Assembly (NCBI RefSeq): GCF_003731765.1
Contig: NZ_MOAL01000001.1
Span: 682,001 to 746,000, forward strand
Direction: 5' to 3'
Length of the DNA stretch: 64,000 bases
Source: Pseudomonas chlororaphis
GTDB taxonomy: Bacteria > Pseudomonadota > Gammaproteobacteria > Pseudomonadales > Pseudomonadaceae
The position numbers were made by a program, and so were the translations under genes. The notes beneath the pieces were generated by a model. The model did no database searches, was not told the DNA's origin, and saw only the letters and a list, made by a program, of their open reading frames with translations. The number at the start of each line of letters is the position of its first letter. Position 1 is the stretch's first letter. This document shows positions 39,216-47,120 of the stretch, in pieces.

Positions 39216-39332
39216 GTGGATGGGCGATTGGATGTTTTGGCTGGAAAAATAACCCAGGGGCACAGCGACTTGCCTGAGCTGTTAAACGAGCTGCAAGAGG
39301 GCTCATTGCAAACTGTTGTTTTCTTAAAATAA
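39216..39332 (+). CDS. Possible 38-aa ORF
   Basis: A GTG with AGGA 6 nt upstream opens MDGRLDVLAGKITQGHSDLP, then ELLNELQEGSLQTVVFLK and a stop. Codon use is plausible and the sequence looks protein-like, but it is short. It may be the tail of a lost gene. Confidence 0.3.
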   Translation: MDGRLDVLAGKITQGHSDLPELLNELQEGSLQTVVFLK

Positions 39333-39393
39333 GTGTTGGGCTGGGTGCCGCTGAGCTTGCCTCTGGTGGACGTTGGGTGCAGTGAACAGGATG

Positions 39394-39933
39394 TCAGTCC
39401 TTCATTGCCCGCTGCACAGTGGAAAGGCTGACGCCAAGTGCCTTGGCCGTATCACGGTAGGACGCCCCGTTGGCGACGTGCGTACGGATTGCATCAGCGT
39501 TGGTGGTCTTCACTCCACCTTTGTAGACGCCTCTCGCCTTGGCCCCGGCGATGCCTTCACGTTGGCGTTCTTTGATCATTGAGCGTTCGAACTGAGCGAC
39601 GGCGCCCATCATGCTCAACATCAAGTCTTGGTTAGCGTTCTGCTCGTTAGTGAACAGCAAGTTCTCTTTGTGGAAATGGACGTTCACACCTCGGGCTTTG
39701 AGGTCACTCACCAGACCAAGCAAATCAACCAAGCTACGGGCAAGCCTATCAATCGAGTGGACATGAATCGTGTCACCCTCACGAACGTAGCGAAGCATTT
39801 CCTGTAAGGCGGGACGCTCAGTAGTGGAACCTGACACCTTGTCTTCAAACACCTGGGCGAAGGTCATGCCATCCAGTTGGCGAGCGGTAGTCTGGTCTAC
39901 CGTTGAAACGCGCTTGTAGCCAACATCTGCCAT
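39394..39933 (-). CDS. Small serine recombinase (resolvase/invertase)
   Basis: It is 179 aa. The catalytic domain starts VGYKRVSTVDQTTARQLDGM (catalytic Ser in YKRVST) and continues DTIHVHSIDRLARSLVDLLGLVSDL, then the E-helix and a C-terminal HTH (ASYRDTAKALGVSLSTVQRAM). It belongs to the Hin/Gin/Tn3-resolvase size class and can invert or resolve DNA between short sites. The ATG has AGGAAC upstream. A GTGTAC/GTACAC inverted repeat is at 40047-40066, upstream of its start. No second copy of the element or invertible segment was seen. Confidence 0.92.
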   Translation of the reverse strand: MADVGYKRVSTVDQTTARQLDGMTFAQVFEDKVSGSTTERPALQEMLRYVREGDTIHVHSIDRLARSLVDLLGLVSDLKARGVNVHFHKENLLFTNEQNANQDLMLSMMGAVAQFERSMIKERQREGIAGAKARGVYKGGVKTTNADAIRTHVANGASYRDTAKALGVSLSTVQRAMKD

Positions 39934-40046
39934 TTCCTTGTTCCTGTATTCATCTGGGTCTAGATGGTGTCATTCTGGCTCTCATGGCCGGTGAAAACAA
40001 CGCTGGAACCCACGAAACTGTATTCATCCGACAAGTGGTCAACAGG

Positions 40047-40066
40047 GTGTACCGTAATGAGTACAC
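40047..40066. promoter_or_regulatory. Inverted repeat upstream of the small recombinase gene
   Basis: GTGTAC and GTACAC arms are 8 bp apart, 114 bp before the start of the resolvase gene on its strand. Small serine recombinases often bind sites next to their own gene. Confidence 0.35.
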
Positions 40067-40146
40067 GCAGACCAGCCAAAATGACCATGGAAATCAACTC
40101 CTAACGCCTACGGAGCTCGAGTCATGCGAAATGCTTAACCCAAGCT

Positions 40147-40968
40147 TCACTTCGCTCGAAAGACACATATCTGAGCAAACTGCTTCCCAAGTGTCGTCAC
40201 CCGGAGCCCTCCCCGTTGAATACTGCACATCCTTAAAGGGTCAGATTCAATGCGCTGCTTCATGAGCAGTACATCTGGATGATTCTCCAAGGGGTCGTAA
40301 ACGCCCTTTGCCGTGTACTCAAAACCCATCCCAGGCACATCTGCCAGACCTAAACGACACAAATTATCGAGATAAGCAGGCGTCATTTGTGGGAATTCAA
40401 CGCCAGCTTCAACACCCAGCAAGGAAAAGTTGGTTAGGACCTCACGCCCTCCCCTACGGCCTTCTTCCTCGACCCGGTAGTTAGAGCTAAGAGTTAGCAG
40501 CGGGTATGCTCGATTTCCAGTGAAGAGCTTCACAAGCTTTGCCTCATCAGGCGTGAGTTGCTTGATAATCTCAACGAATGCCGGATGCGCTCCTGACGCA
40601 GTTTTCTTGTCCATCGAAGACGCGAGCAAATTCGCGTACAAATCGCTTAAATCTTCCTCGTGACCCGTGTATCTCAGTGCTTCGATTGCGGGGCCAGCAA
40701 CATTCGGCTTTGGCGTGATGATGTCTTCAGGCGGAACATCCTTGAGACGATCTGCCACCTTCGTGGATATGAAGTCTTGGCATTTTTCATAACCCCAAAC
40801 CAACGCCCCGACTGGGGCAAGAGCAACGTTGATTGCCTTCCCTACAGTCTCAAGTGCTTTGCCTACCTGCTTCACAGCAGGCTGAGCCAGGTCCTGATAA
40901 ATTGGAATGGCTTGTACCAGCCCTGTTACGGCCTCAACCGTTTCCTTGACCTTGTTATCCTCACCCAT
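40147..40968 (-). CDS. Abi-alpha (DUF4393) domain protein, candidate phage defence
   Basis: It is 273 aa. The N-terminus is amphipathic and partly hydrophobic (AIPIYQDLAQPAVKQVGKALETVGKAINVALAPVGALVWGYEK). It is followed by the DUF4393 core NVAGPAIEALRYTGHEEDLSDLYANLLASSMDKKTASGAHPAFVEIIKQLTPDEAKLVKLF. The Pfam family is named Abi_alpha for an abortive-infection system, although most members are untested. The ATG has GAGGAG 8 nt upstream. It lies 73 bp after the unknown gene at 41042, on the same strand. Confidence 0.82.
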   Translation of the reverse strand: MGEDNKVKETVEAVTGLVQAIPIYQDLAQPAVKQVGKALETVGKAINVALAPVGALVWGYEKCQDFISTKVADRLKDVPPEDIITPKPNVAGPAIEALRYTGHEEDLSDLYANLLASSMDKKTASGAHPAFVEIIKQLTPDEAKLVKLFTGNRAYPLLTLSSNYRVEEEGRRGGREVLTNFSLLGVEAGVEFPQMTPAYLDNLCRLGLADVPGMGFEYTAKGVYDPLENHPDVLLMKQRIESDPLRMCSIQRGGLRVTTLGKQFAQICVFRAK

Positions 40969-41041
40969 TACAGCTCCTCAACGCCATACGCTACGGGACT
41001 GGCAGAACGCCACACTGGCTCATACTCTAGCCACCCTTCCG

Positions 41042-41506
41042 TCAAACCGCATCATTCAATTCGGCTAGATGCTGCTTATTGAGCAATGTCCACCGATTGA
41101 TCCCAACCTTGTCGAATACCTTGGATAAGTCTTGCGGCTTCTGTTTCTCGATTGCCCTTGCGATCTGATCGTGCTTCTCGACGGAGAGCGTCTTGCCCAT
41201 GACGTTCATGATCGACGGGAAGACTTTGTTCGCGATCTTTCGCAGATCTTCGACTTTCTTGGTGGTGAAGATGGTCAGGTAGGCTTGGTGAGTTGCTGAC
41301 CCCTTCTTAAGCGTCTGTATACGGACCAGGAATGGCTGATCTGGGCACCGTCTACGAAGTACCTGTTTGAATCTCACCATGTGCTCAAGCAATGCATGGC
41401 TTTCTTCAGGATCATCGTAGAAGACTGAATGCTGATACGACCATTCGTAGTCACGAAACACTGCCAGATACTTTCTCTTCGTCTTCTCTTCACTGGTTTC
41501 ACTCAC
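41042..41506 (-). CDS. Unknown 154-aa element protein
   Basis: I do not recognise a family. The start is taken as the GTG at 41506 (MSETSEEKTKRKYLAVFRDY), with GGAG 8 nt upstream; a GTG 30 bp earlier is possible. It is soluble, charged and rich in Lys and Glu, with a beta-type middle part (FLVRIQTLKKGSATHQAYLTIFTTKK) and helices after it. No signal peptide or membrane segment is seen. It lies between the integrase terminator and the Abi-alpha gene and may be cotranscribed with Abi-alpha. Confidence 0.65.
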   Translation of the reverse strand: MSETSEEKTKRKYLAVFRDYEWSYQHSVFYDDPEESHALLEHMVRFKQVLRRRCPDQPFLVRIQTLKKGSATHQAYLTIFTTKKVEDLRKIANKVFPSIMNVMGKTLSVEKHDQIARAIEKQKPQDLSKVFDKVGINRWTLLNKQHLAELNDAV

Positions 41507-41839
41507 ACACTGATCTCCATCTACAAATGAACACACTCACTCGGAGTCCCCCTCCTATACTTGCGAACTCAATCGCCCTTCTGCGTCACTAGCCAATAAA
41601 TGCTGGAGCCAGCGTCAACACTGGCGTGCGTGGAAGCTAAGAATGGCGAGTCAGGGACCAATTTTGGACACGATTATGCATTAGTAGTGCGGTAAACCTC
41701 AAACCGGATCGCAATCAAGCCTTTGTTAAACGATCGCCCCAGAAACCGGCCATCCCGCGAGTCGTCACTCTCCGTCACAATGAAAAAACCATATGTCCTA
41801 TATGGGTTTAATAGACGTTTCAGGGAGGTTATTGGCATG
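41507..41839. other. 333-bp gap between integrase and unknown gene
   Basis: It holds the integrase terminator (41783-41810) and, nearer the unknown gene, probable minus-strand promoter DNA. A CCAATTTTGG motif lies at about 41661-41675. No coding frame is convincing. Confidence 0.6.
41783..41810 (-). terminator. Terminator of the large serine recombinase gene
   Basis: On the minus strand an imperfect hairpin (AAACCCATAT/ATATGGTTT) is followed by a run of T. It starts 30 bp after the stop codon. Confidence 0.7.
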
Positions 41840-43552
41840 TCAACGCAAGGGCTTCTTCATCACAGGCGACAACAGCGGTATTGGTGCTTTCCACTGCACT
41901 CCCTTGAGTGTTTCGAGTTCTTCCGGAGTAAAGACGTCGGGCATTGTTGATGGCACTCTGCGACGCTTACCAGCGATCCTGACAGGCCCTTTAACAACCT
42001 TGAAGCGTTTATCTGGTGGACTGCTGATGGTGGCTTGGAACTCCGTAACCTTGCCCTTGAGCGCAGGCTTAACCACCGTGCTGAGGGTCTTTCCCTCGAA
42101 GTCAATCACCAGCGTTTCAAAGATGTTTGACAGGTACCGATTGATCCTTGCTCGCTCCAGTGCAGCCGCCTCGGTACGGTCGTTCAACATCCACTCCACA
42201 CGGTTGCCAATATCCAACCCGGCAATGGTAAAGGCGTCTTCCAGCTCTGATAGTTGTGTTTCAGTGGCTGCCAGCTTGGCACGTGCATCCCTGTCGTCTC
42301 CCTTAGCCTTGGTGAGCATGTCCAGCAGCACGGATTGCCGGTCTGAGTCGTCTTCGTCCATGAGGCGCTGTTGTGTCTGGCTGGTACGTGTGCCGATCTT
42401 CTCTATCAGCGCCAGTAACGCGTCACGCTCACGACGAAGGGTCTTTAGGTCTTCACTGGACTGCATGAAGTAGGTGCGAAGGTTGGTCCAGTGCTCAAAC
42501 TTGAACAGCAAGCGGCGTAGGTGCTCACCTCGGATACTGCGAATTCCTGGCCCTGTGCAACTGTTGCTCATGCTGGCGGTACAGTGGAAATACTCCTTGC
42601 CGGTCTTGAACATGAACCGGACGCTACCGCCACAAGCTGCACACTTCACCAAGCCTCTATAGATGTTGAGATTGCTGGCGTCTTGCTTACCGGCGAAGGG
42701 TTTACGCTTGTTAATGACCGCTTGCACCTCGGCGAACAGGTTCTTGTCCACGACCACCGGGTAATAGTCAGTCAACACCCGGTCGGATGGCATGTTCTTC
42801 CCGGCCTGTTCGCTGTAGTTGGTTATGGTGTGTTCACCAATCAAGCGACGGTTCTTCAACAGGTATTGTACTTGGTGAATCTTCCAACCTGAACCGAACT
42901 GCTCGTTAACCCTTCTGCACGACTCAGCCACGCCGTATTGAAGGGACGCGGTGAACAAGGCCCGTATCTGTTCGGCAATGTCCTCCTTTACCTTGAACCG
43001 GCGTTCTCCATCAATTCGCTCAACCTCAAGCCATTGGGCAACCTTGTCCGTCGTCACGTCGCCCGCCTCCATACGAACATGAGCCTTGGCCCAACCAGCA
43101 CGGCCAAAATCGCTCTTCCGTTTTGACTCGGCGTTGGCACGTTCCATATCGACAAGAATGGTCATGAGGCCACCGAGGTCGAGTGTTCCAGGCGTATACA
43201 CCTGTAGGCGGTCGGCAATGCCAATCCTCAAGCCAGCACCTAGGATTTCAAAGAACAGGGGGACGGCGTGAGCGAGTTGCATCCTCGACATACGGTCGGC
43301 GTTCTCAAACAGGAGAAGGCTACCGGGTGGAATCTCGCCACGTTTTGCACGGTTGATGAAATCACGGAGCTTTCCTTCGTGAGCATTCTTGCCCCGAAAG
43401 CTGGTCATACCGGGGTCGGTGATCTCTTCCACTAATGTCATGTCGTAATGCTTGCAGAAAGCCTCTTGAGCCGCACGCTGACGGGCTTCGGTTGATCCGT
43501 CTGATTGGCGGTCTGTACTCCACCGCATGTATGAATAGACATTGCCTGACAT
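41840..43552 (-). CDS. Large serine recombinase (integrase) of the element
   Basis: It is 570 aa. The resolvase domain opens MSGNVYSYMRWSTDRQSDGS (catalytic Ser12 in YMRWST), with LLFENADRMSRMQLAHAVP and DLGGLMTILVDMERANAE. Then come a recombinase domain and a zinc beta-ribbon (GLVKCAACGGSVRFMF and FHCTASMSNSC). A coiled-coil segment with a charged tail ends the protein. This layout is that of phage-type serine integrases. The ATG at 43552 lies only 37 bp from attR; an in-frame GTG 9 bp upstream is possible. The longer open frame past 43590 is antisense host sequence. Confidence 0.95.
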   Translation of the reverse strand: MSGNVYSYMRWSTDRQSDGSTEARQRAAQEAFCKHYDMTLVEEITDPGMTSFRGKNAHEGKLRDFINRAKRGEIPPGSLLLFENADRMSRMQLAHAVPLFFEILGAGLRIGIADRLQVYTPGTLDLGGLMTILVDMERANAESKRKSDFGRAGWAKAHVRMEAGDVTTDKVAQWLEVERIDGERRFKVKEDIAEQIRALFTASLQYGVAESCRRVNEQFGSGWKIHQVQYLLKNRRLIGEHTITNYSEQAGKNMPSDRVLTDYYPVVVDKNLFAEVQAVINKRKPFAGKQDASNLNIYRGLVKCAACGGSVRFMFKTGKEYFHCTASMSNSCTGPGIRSIRGEHLRRLLFKFEHWTNLRTYFMQSSEDLKTLRRERDALLALIEKIGTRTSQTQQRLMDEDDSDRQSVLLDMLTKAKGDDRDARAKLAATETQLSELEDAFTIAGLDIGNRVEWMLNDRTEAAALERARINRYLSNIFETLVIDFEGKTLSTVVKPALKGKVTEFQATISSPPDKRFKVVKGPVRIAGKRRRVPSTMPDVFTPEELETLKGVQWKAPIPLLSPVMKKPLR

Positions 43553-43589
43553 TGGGTTCACCGTGCATTGGTTCTTTTTAAAGAGTATA

Positions 43590-43593
43590 GCTG
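43590..43593. other. attR core (GCTG)
   Basis: This is the right junction: element AAGAGTATA joins GCTG and then host TATCTACTGC. Removing 37571-43589 leaves GAGCATG-GCTG-TATCTACTGC, which encodes E-H-G-C-I-Y-C. Confidence 0.85.
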
Positions 43594-44422
43594 TATCTAC
43601 TGCTACGCACGGCCCAGCCATGCTTATTGGGATATGTCGCCGGGGCTGGATTTCGAGACCAAGCTGATCGCCAAGAGCAACACCGGCGCGCTGCTGGAGC
43701 AGCAGTTGTCCAAGCCGGGTTATCGCTGCGCGCCGATCAACCTGGGTTCCAACACCGATCCCTATCAGCCCATCGAACGTGAACAGCAGCTCAGCCGGCG
43801 CACCCTGGAAGTGCTGCTGCGCTATCGCCATCCGGTGACCATTGTCACCAAGGGGTCGCTGATCCTCCGGGACCTGGACCTGCTGGTCGAGTTGGCGCAG
43901 CGACGGTTGGTGGCGGTGATGATCAGCCTGACCACCCTGGACGATGAGCTCAAACGCATCCTCGAGCCCCGTGCGGCGGCGCCCAAGGCCCGCTTGCGGG
44001 CAATTCGGGTGATGCGTGAGGCGGGGATTCCGGTGGGGGTCTTGTGTTCGCCGATGATCCCTATGATCAATGACAGCGAGTTGGAGAGCCTGCTCAGTGA
44101 AGCCAAGGCCGCCGGCGCGCAAAGCGCGGCCTATATGATGCTGCGGTTGCCGCTGGAGGTGGCGCCGCTGTTCGAGGAATGGCTGTTGGCGCATTATCCC
44201 CAGCGCGCCGCCCATGTCTTGAGCCTGATCCGCCAGACCCGTGGCGGCGAACTGTACGACAGCCGCTTTGGTGCACGGATGCGCGGTGAAGGCCCCTTCG
44301 CCGAACTTCTGGCCCAGCGTTTTGCCAAAGCCAGCAAGCGCTTGGGGCTTGATCGTCGTGACAACTTCAACCTGGATTGCACGGCCTTTTGTCCGCCAGG
44401 CGGGCAGATGTCGTTGCTCTAG
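43590..44422 (+). pseudogene. PA0069-family radical SAM protein, C-terminal fragment
   Basis: It continues CIYCYARPSHAYWDMSPGLDFETKLIAK through GSNTDPYQPIE and ends PPGGQMSLL, the family C-terminus, about 276 aa. It holds two of the three Fe-S cysteines. The element end keeps the frame open upstream to a TTG at 43568 (MVLFKEYSCIYC), so a truncated protein without the first cysteine could be made. The sequence is otherwise undamaged, with no stop or frameshift, as expected for a recent or reversible split. Confidence 0.95.
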
Positions 44423-44451
44423 CAGCCCATGGCCTAAGGTTTAAGGGCTGC
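44422..44451 (+). terminator. Hairpin after the radical SAM gene
   Basis: GCAGCCC and GGGCTGC arms with a 16-nt loop start at the stop codon. There is no T-run, so this is only a possible terminator. Confidence 0.4.
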
Positions 44452-44655
44452 CCCGGACAGGCTGGTCACGCTTTTGCAGAGGCAATAGTGGCGATCTAGA
44501 GCCTTCCGTTCAGTTTGAGTTAAGTTTTTGCCGCTACCTTGTTCACCAAGTGACCCACAGGTCGCGATGGGCGGTCTGGTTGTTTTTTAATCAATCACTG
44601 GCGTCCTGCCGGATAAATCTGGAAAATTCACCTAATCCGTCAAAGAGGATGAATC

Positions 44656-45390
44656 ATGAGTGACAAGGATAAACAGCCATTGGCTGCATCGGCTTCAGCC
44701 CCCAGCCAGGGCGCCGAAAGCGCCGATGCAGCGCTGCAAAATATCGTTGAGGGTTTTTTGCGTTTTCATCACGAGGTTTTTCCGCAACAGGAAGAACTCT
44801 TCAAAAAACTCGCCACCGCCCAGCAACCCCGGGCGATGTTCATTACCTGCGCGGACTCGCGCATCGTTCCAGAGCTGATCACCCAGAGTTCCCCCGGCGA
44901 CCTGTTCGTTACCCGTAACGTCGGCAACGTGGTGCCGCCCTACGGACAGATGAACGGTGGCGTCTCCACCGCCATCGAGTACGCGGTGCTGGCCCTTGGG
45001 GTGCATCACATCATTGTTTGCGGGCATTCGGACTGTGGCGCCATGCGCGCCGTGCTCAACCCGCAAAGCCTGGAAAAAATGCCCACGGTCAAAGCCTGGC
45101 TGCGCCACGCCGAAGTGGCCAAGACCATGGTTCATGAAAACTGTGATTGCGCCGACGAAAGCGCCAGCATGCATGTGCTGACCGAAGAAAACGTCATCGC
45201 CCAGTTGCAGCATTTGCGCACCCACCCTTCCGTGGCTTCGCGCATGGCTAACGGCCAGTTGTACATCCACGGCTGGGTGTACGACATCGAAACCAGCGCC
45301 ATCAAGGCCTACGACGCCGATCAAGGCTGTTTCCTGCCGCTTGATGGCAGCCATCCGGTGCCGGTTGCGACGCCCAAAGCGCGCTTCTAA
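44656..45390 (+). CDS. Beta-class carbonic anhydrase
   Basis: It interconverts CO2 and bicarbonate with a zinc at the active site. Zinc ligands are in CADSRIVPELI and CGHSDCGAM (Cys, Asp, His, Cys), with the flanking VTRNVGNVVPPYG. The 244 aa include an extra N-terminal tail of about 30 residues. It lies 91 bp before a SulP-family transporter gene, a pairing seen in several bacteria and suggestive of bicarbonate handling. Confidence 0.95.
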   Translation: MSDKDKQPLAASASAPSQGAESADAALQNIVEGFLRFHHEVFPQQEELFKKLATAQQPRAMFITCADSRIVPELITQSSPGDLFVTRNVGNVVPPYGQMNGGVSTAIEYAVLALGVHHIIVCGHSDCGAMRAVLNPQSLEKMPTVKAWLRHAEVAKTMVHENCDCADESASMHVLTEENVIAQLQHLRTHPSVASRMANGQLYIHGWVYDIETSAIKAYDADQGCFLPLDGSHPVPVATPKARF

Positions 45391-45481
45391 ATCCTCCTAA
45401 CGACCTGTGTGGTTCAAGCCATGACTGCCTTTTGTGCGGTCTGGCTTCGCCATGCCTGAAGAAAACTTCGGGAGAATTGTC

Positions 45482-47038
45482 ATGCGTGCAGCACAACTCA
45501 AAGCGGTTTTGCCACGGGAGCTGATGGCGTCCGTGGTGGTGTTTCTGGTGGCTCTGCCCCTGTGCATGGGGATTGCCATTGCCTCGGGCCTGCCGCCGGC
45601 CAAGGGCTTGATTACCGGAATCATCGGCGGGCTGGTGGTGGGCTGGCTGGCCGGCTCTCCCCTGCAGGTCAGCGGCCCGGCCGCCGGGCTGGCGGTGCTG
45701 GTGTTCGAACTGGTGCGCCAGCACGGGGTGGTGATGTTGGGGCCGATCCTGCTGCTGGCGGGCTTCCTGCAACTTTTGGCCGGGCGTTTGCGCCTGGGCT
45801 GCTGGTTCCGGGTCACGGCGCCAGCAGTGGTCTACGGCATGTTGGCGGGGATTGGTGTGTTGATCGTGCTATCCCAGGTCCATGTGATGCTCGACGCCAA
45901 GCCCAACGCCTCGGGGCTGGATAACCTGGCAGGCTTCCCGGGGGCGGTGGCCGAGGCCTTGCCGAGCCTGGGCTGGCAGGCCGGGGCATTGGGGCTGGGC
46001 ACCATCGCGGTGATGTACCTCTGGGAAAAACTTCGCCCCCAGGCGCTGCGCTTTATCCCGGGCGCGCTGCTCGGCGTAGGGGCGGCGACCTGCGCAAGCC
46101 TGGTCCTGGCGTTGCAGGTGAAGCGGGTCGACGTGCCGGAAAACCTGGCCGAGGCCATCGACTGGTTGCGCCCCAGCGACCTGCTCAACCTGGCGGATCC
46201 GCAGTTGTTGATCGCGGCCTTCGCCGTGGCCTTTATCGCCAGCGCCGAAACCCTGCTTTCGGCCGCTGCGGTGGACCGCATGCACAGCGGCCAGCGTTCG
46301 GATTTTGACCGCGAACTCTCGGCCCAAGGCGTCGGCAATATGCTCTGCGGATTGCTGGGGGCGTTGCCCATGACCGGCGTCATTGTGCGCAGTTCGGCCA
46401 ATGTCCAGGCGGGGGCGACGACGCGTTATTCGGCGATTTTCCATGGCTTGTGGCTGCTGGGTTTTGTGCTGTTGCTGTCCAGCGTGCTGCAAAGCATTCC
46501 GGTGGCGAGCCTGGCCGGGGTGCTGGTCTACACCGGTTTCAAACTGGTGGACCTCAAGGCTTTCCGTGGCCTGGGACGTTACGGGCGGATGCCGATGCTG
46601 ATCTACGGGGTCACGGCCCTGGCGATTATCTTCAGCGACTTGCTCACCGGGGTACTGATTGGTTTCGGCCTGACCCTGGCCCAGCTGGCCTGGAAAGCCT
46701 CGCGCTTGAAAATCAGCCTGATCGACCTGCCGGAGCCCGAAGAGATGGAGTTGCGACTGGTGGGGGCGGCGACCTTCCTCAAAGTGCCGGCGCTGACCCG
46801 GGTGCTGGGGACCATCCCGGCGGGCACCACCGTGCACGTGCCGCTGAACAACCTGAATTACATCGATCATTCCTGCCTGGAATTGCTGGAGGAATGGGCA
46901 CGGGCCAACAGCGCCAAGGGCAACCGGCTGCTGATCGAGGAGCGAGGCTTGAAGCGGCGCCTGGAGGGACGCTTGACCACCACCACGGGCGTGGGGGCGG
47001 GGCGGGCGATGGTTGCGGTCGATACCGGCGGGCGCTGA
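45482..47038 (+). CDS. SulP family transporter next to the carbonic anhydrase
   Basis: It is 518 aa with about ten to twelve membrane segments (VVVFLVALPLCMGIAIASGLPPAKGLITGIIGG at the start) and a C-terminal STAS-like domain (VHVPLNNLNYIDHSCLELLEEW). SulP members carry sulfate, bicarbonate or dicarboxylates; the carbonic anhydrase next door favours bicarbonate, by inference only. The start MRAAQLKAVLPRELM has GGGAGAATT upstream and replaces a start 48 bp earlier. Confidence 0.9.
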   Translation: MRAAQLKAVLPRELMASVVVFLVALPLCMGIAIASGLPPAKGLITGIIGGLVVGWLAGSPLQVSGPAAGLAVLVFELVRQHGVVMLGPILLLAGFLQLLAGRLRLGCWFRVTAPAVVYGMLAGIGVLIVLSQVHVMLDAKPNASGLDNLAGFPGAVAEALPSLGWQAGALGLGTIAVMYLWEKLRPQALRFIPGALLGVGAATCASLVLALQVKRVDVPENLAEAIDWLRPSDLLNLADPQLLIAAFAVAFIASAETLLSAAAVDRMHSGQRSDFDRELSAQGVGNMLCGLLGALPMTGVIVRSSANVQAGATTRYSAIFHGLWLLGFVLLLSSVLQSIPVASLAGVLVYTGFKLVDLKAFRGLGRYGRMPMLIYGVTALAIIFSDLLTGVLIGFGLTLAQLAWKASRLKISLIDLPEPEEMELRLVGAATFLKVPALTRVLGTIPAGTTVHVPLNNLNYIDHSCLELLEEWARANSAKGNRLLIEERGLKRRLEGRLTTTTGVGAGRAMVAVDTGGR

Positions 47039-47049
47039 GCGCACCCTTC

Positions 47050-47079
47050 GTGGCGAGTGGGGTCAAGCCCCCTCGCCAC
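47050..47079. terminator. Convergent hairpin terminator
   Basis: A long GC stem (GTGGCGAG-T-GGGG with CCCC-CTCGCCAC, loop TCAAG) lies between two convergent genes, so it can end both transcripts. Confidence 0.75.
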
Positions 47080-47120
47080 GCGTTTTGGGTTCAATCAGCC
47101 CGGGTCATGTGGGCTGTGAT

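Larger units (their letters stand above)
37571..43589. mobile_element. About 6.0-kb serine-integrase element inserted in the radical SAM gene
   Basis: It is bounded by GCTG at 37571-37574 and 43590-43593. Outside these lie the two halves of one gene; inside, GC is near 48% in sample lines against about 70% in flanking coding lines. Cargo from left to right: a non-coding hairpin region, a 43-aa ORF, a Rap1a-family gene, a small serine recombinase, an Abi-alpha gene, an unknown gene and a large serine recombinase at the right border. No transfer, capsid or replication gene is recognised, so it is an integrative element of unclear type. It might be a phage satellite, a defence islet or a degraded filamentous prophage. 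Confidence 0.92.

Noticed and set aside
39903-40265. A 120-codon plus-strand frame between the small recombinase and Abi-alpha genes
   Set aside because: It largely overlaps the two real genes on the other strand and lacks a start signal and protein-like composition.
41661-41675. GGACCAATTTTGGAC, resembling an insertion-sequence end
   Set aside because: No transposase, partner repeat or target duplication was found nearby.
43590-44215. The integrase frame stays open into the radical SAM gene, giving a 791-aa frame on the minus strand
   Set aside because: The extra N-terminal part is antisense to a well-conserved gene and has no recombinase similarity; the catalytic domain begins normally at 43552.
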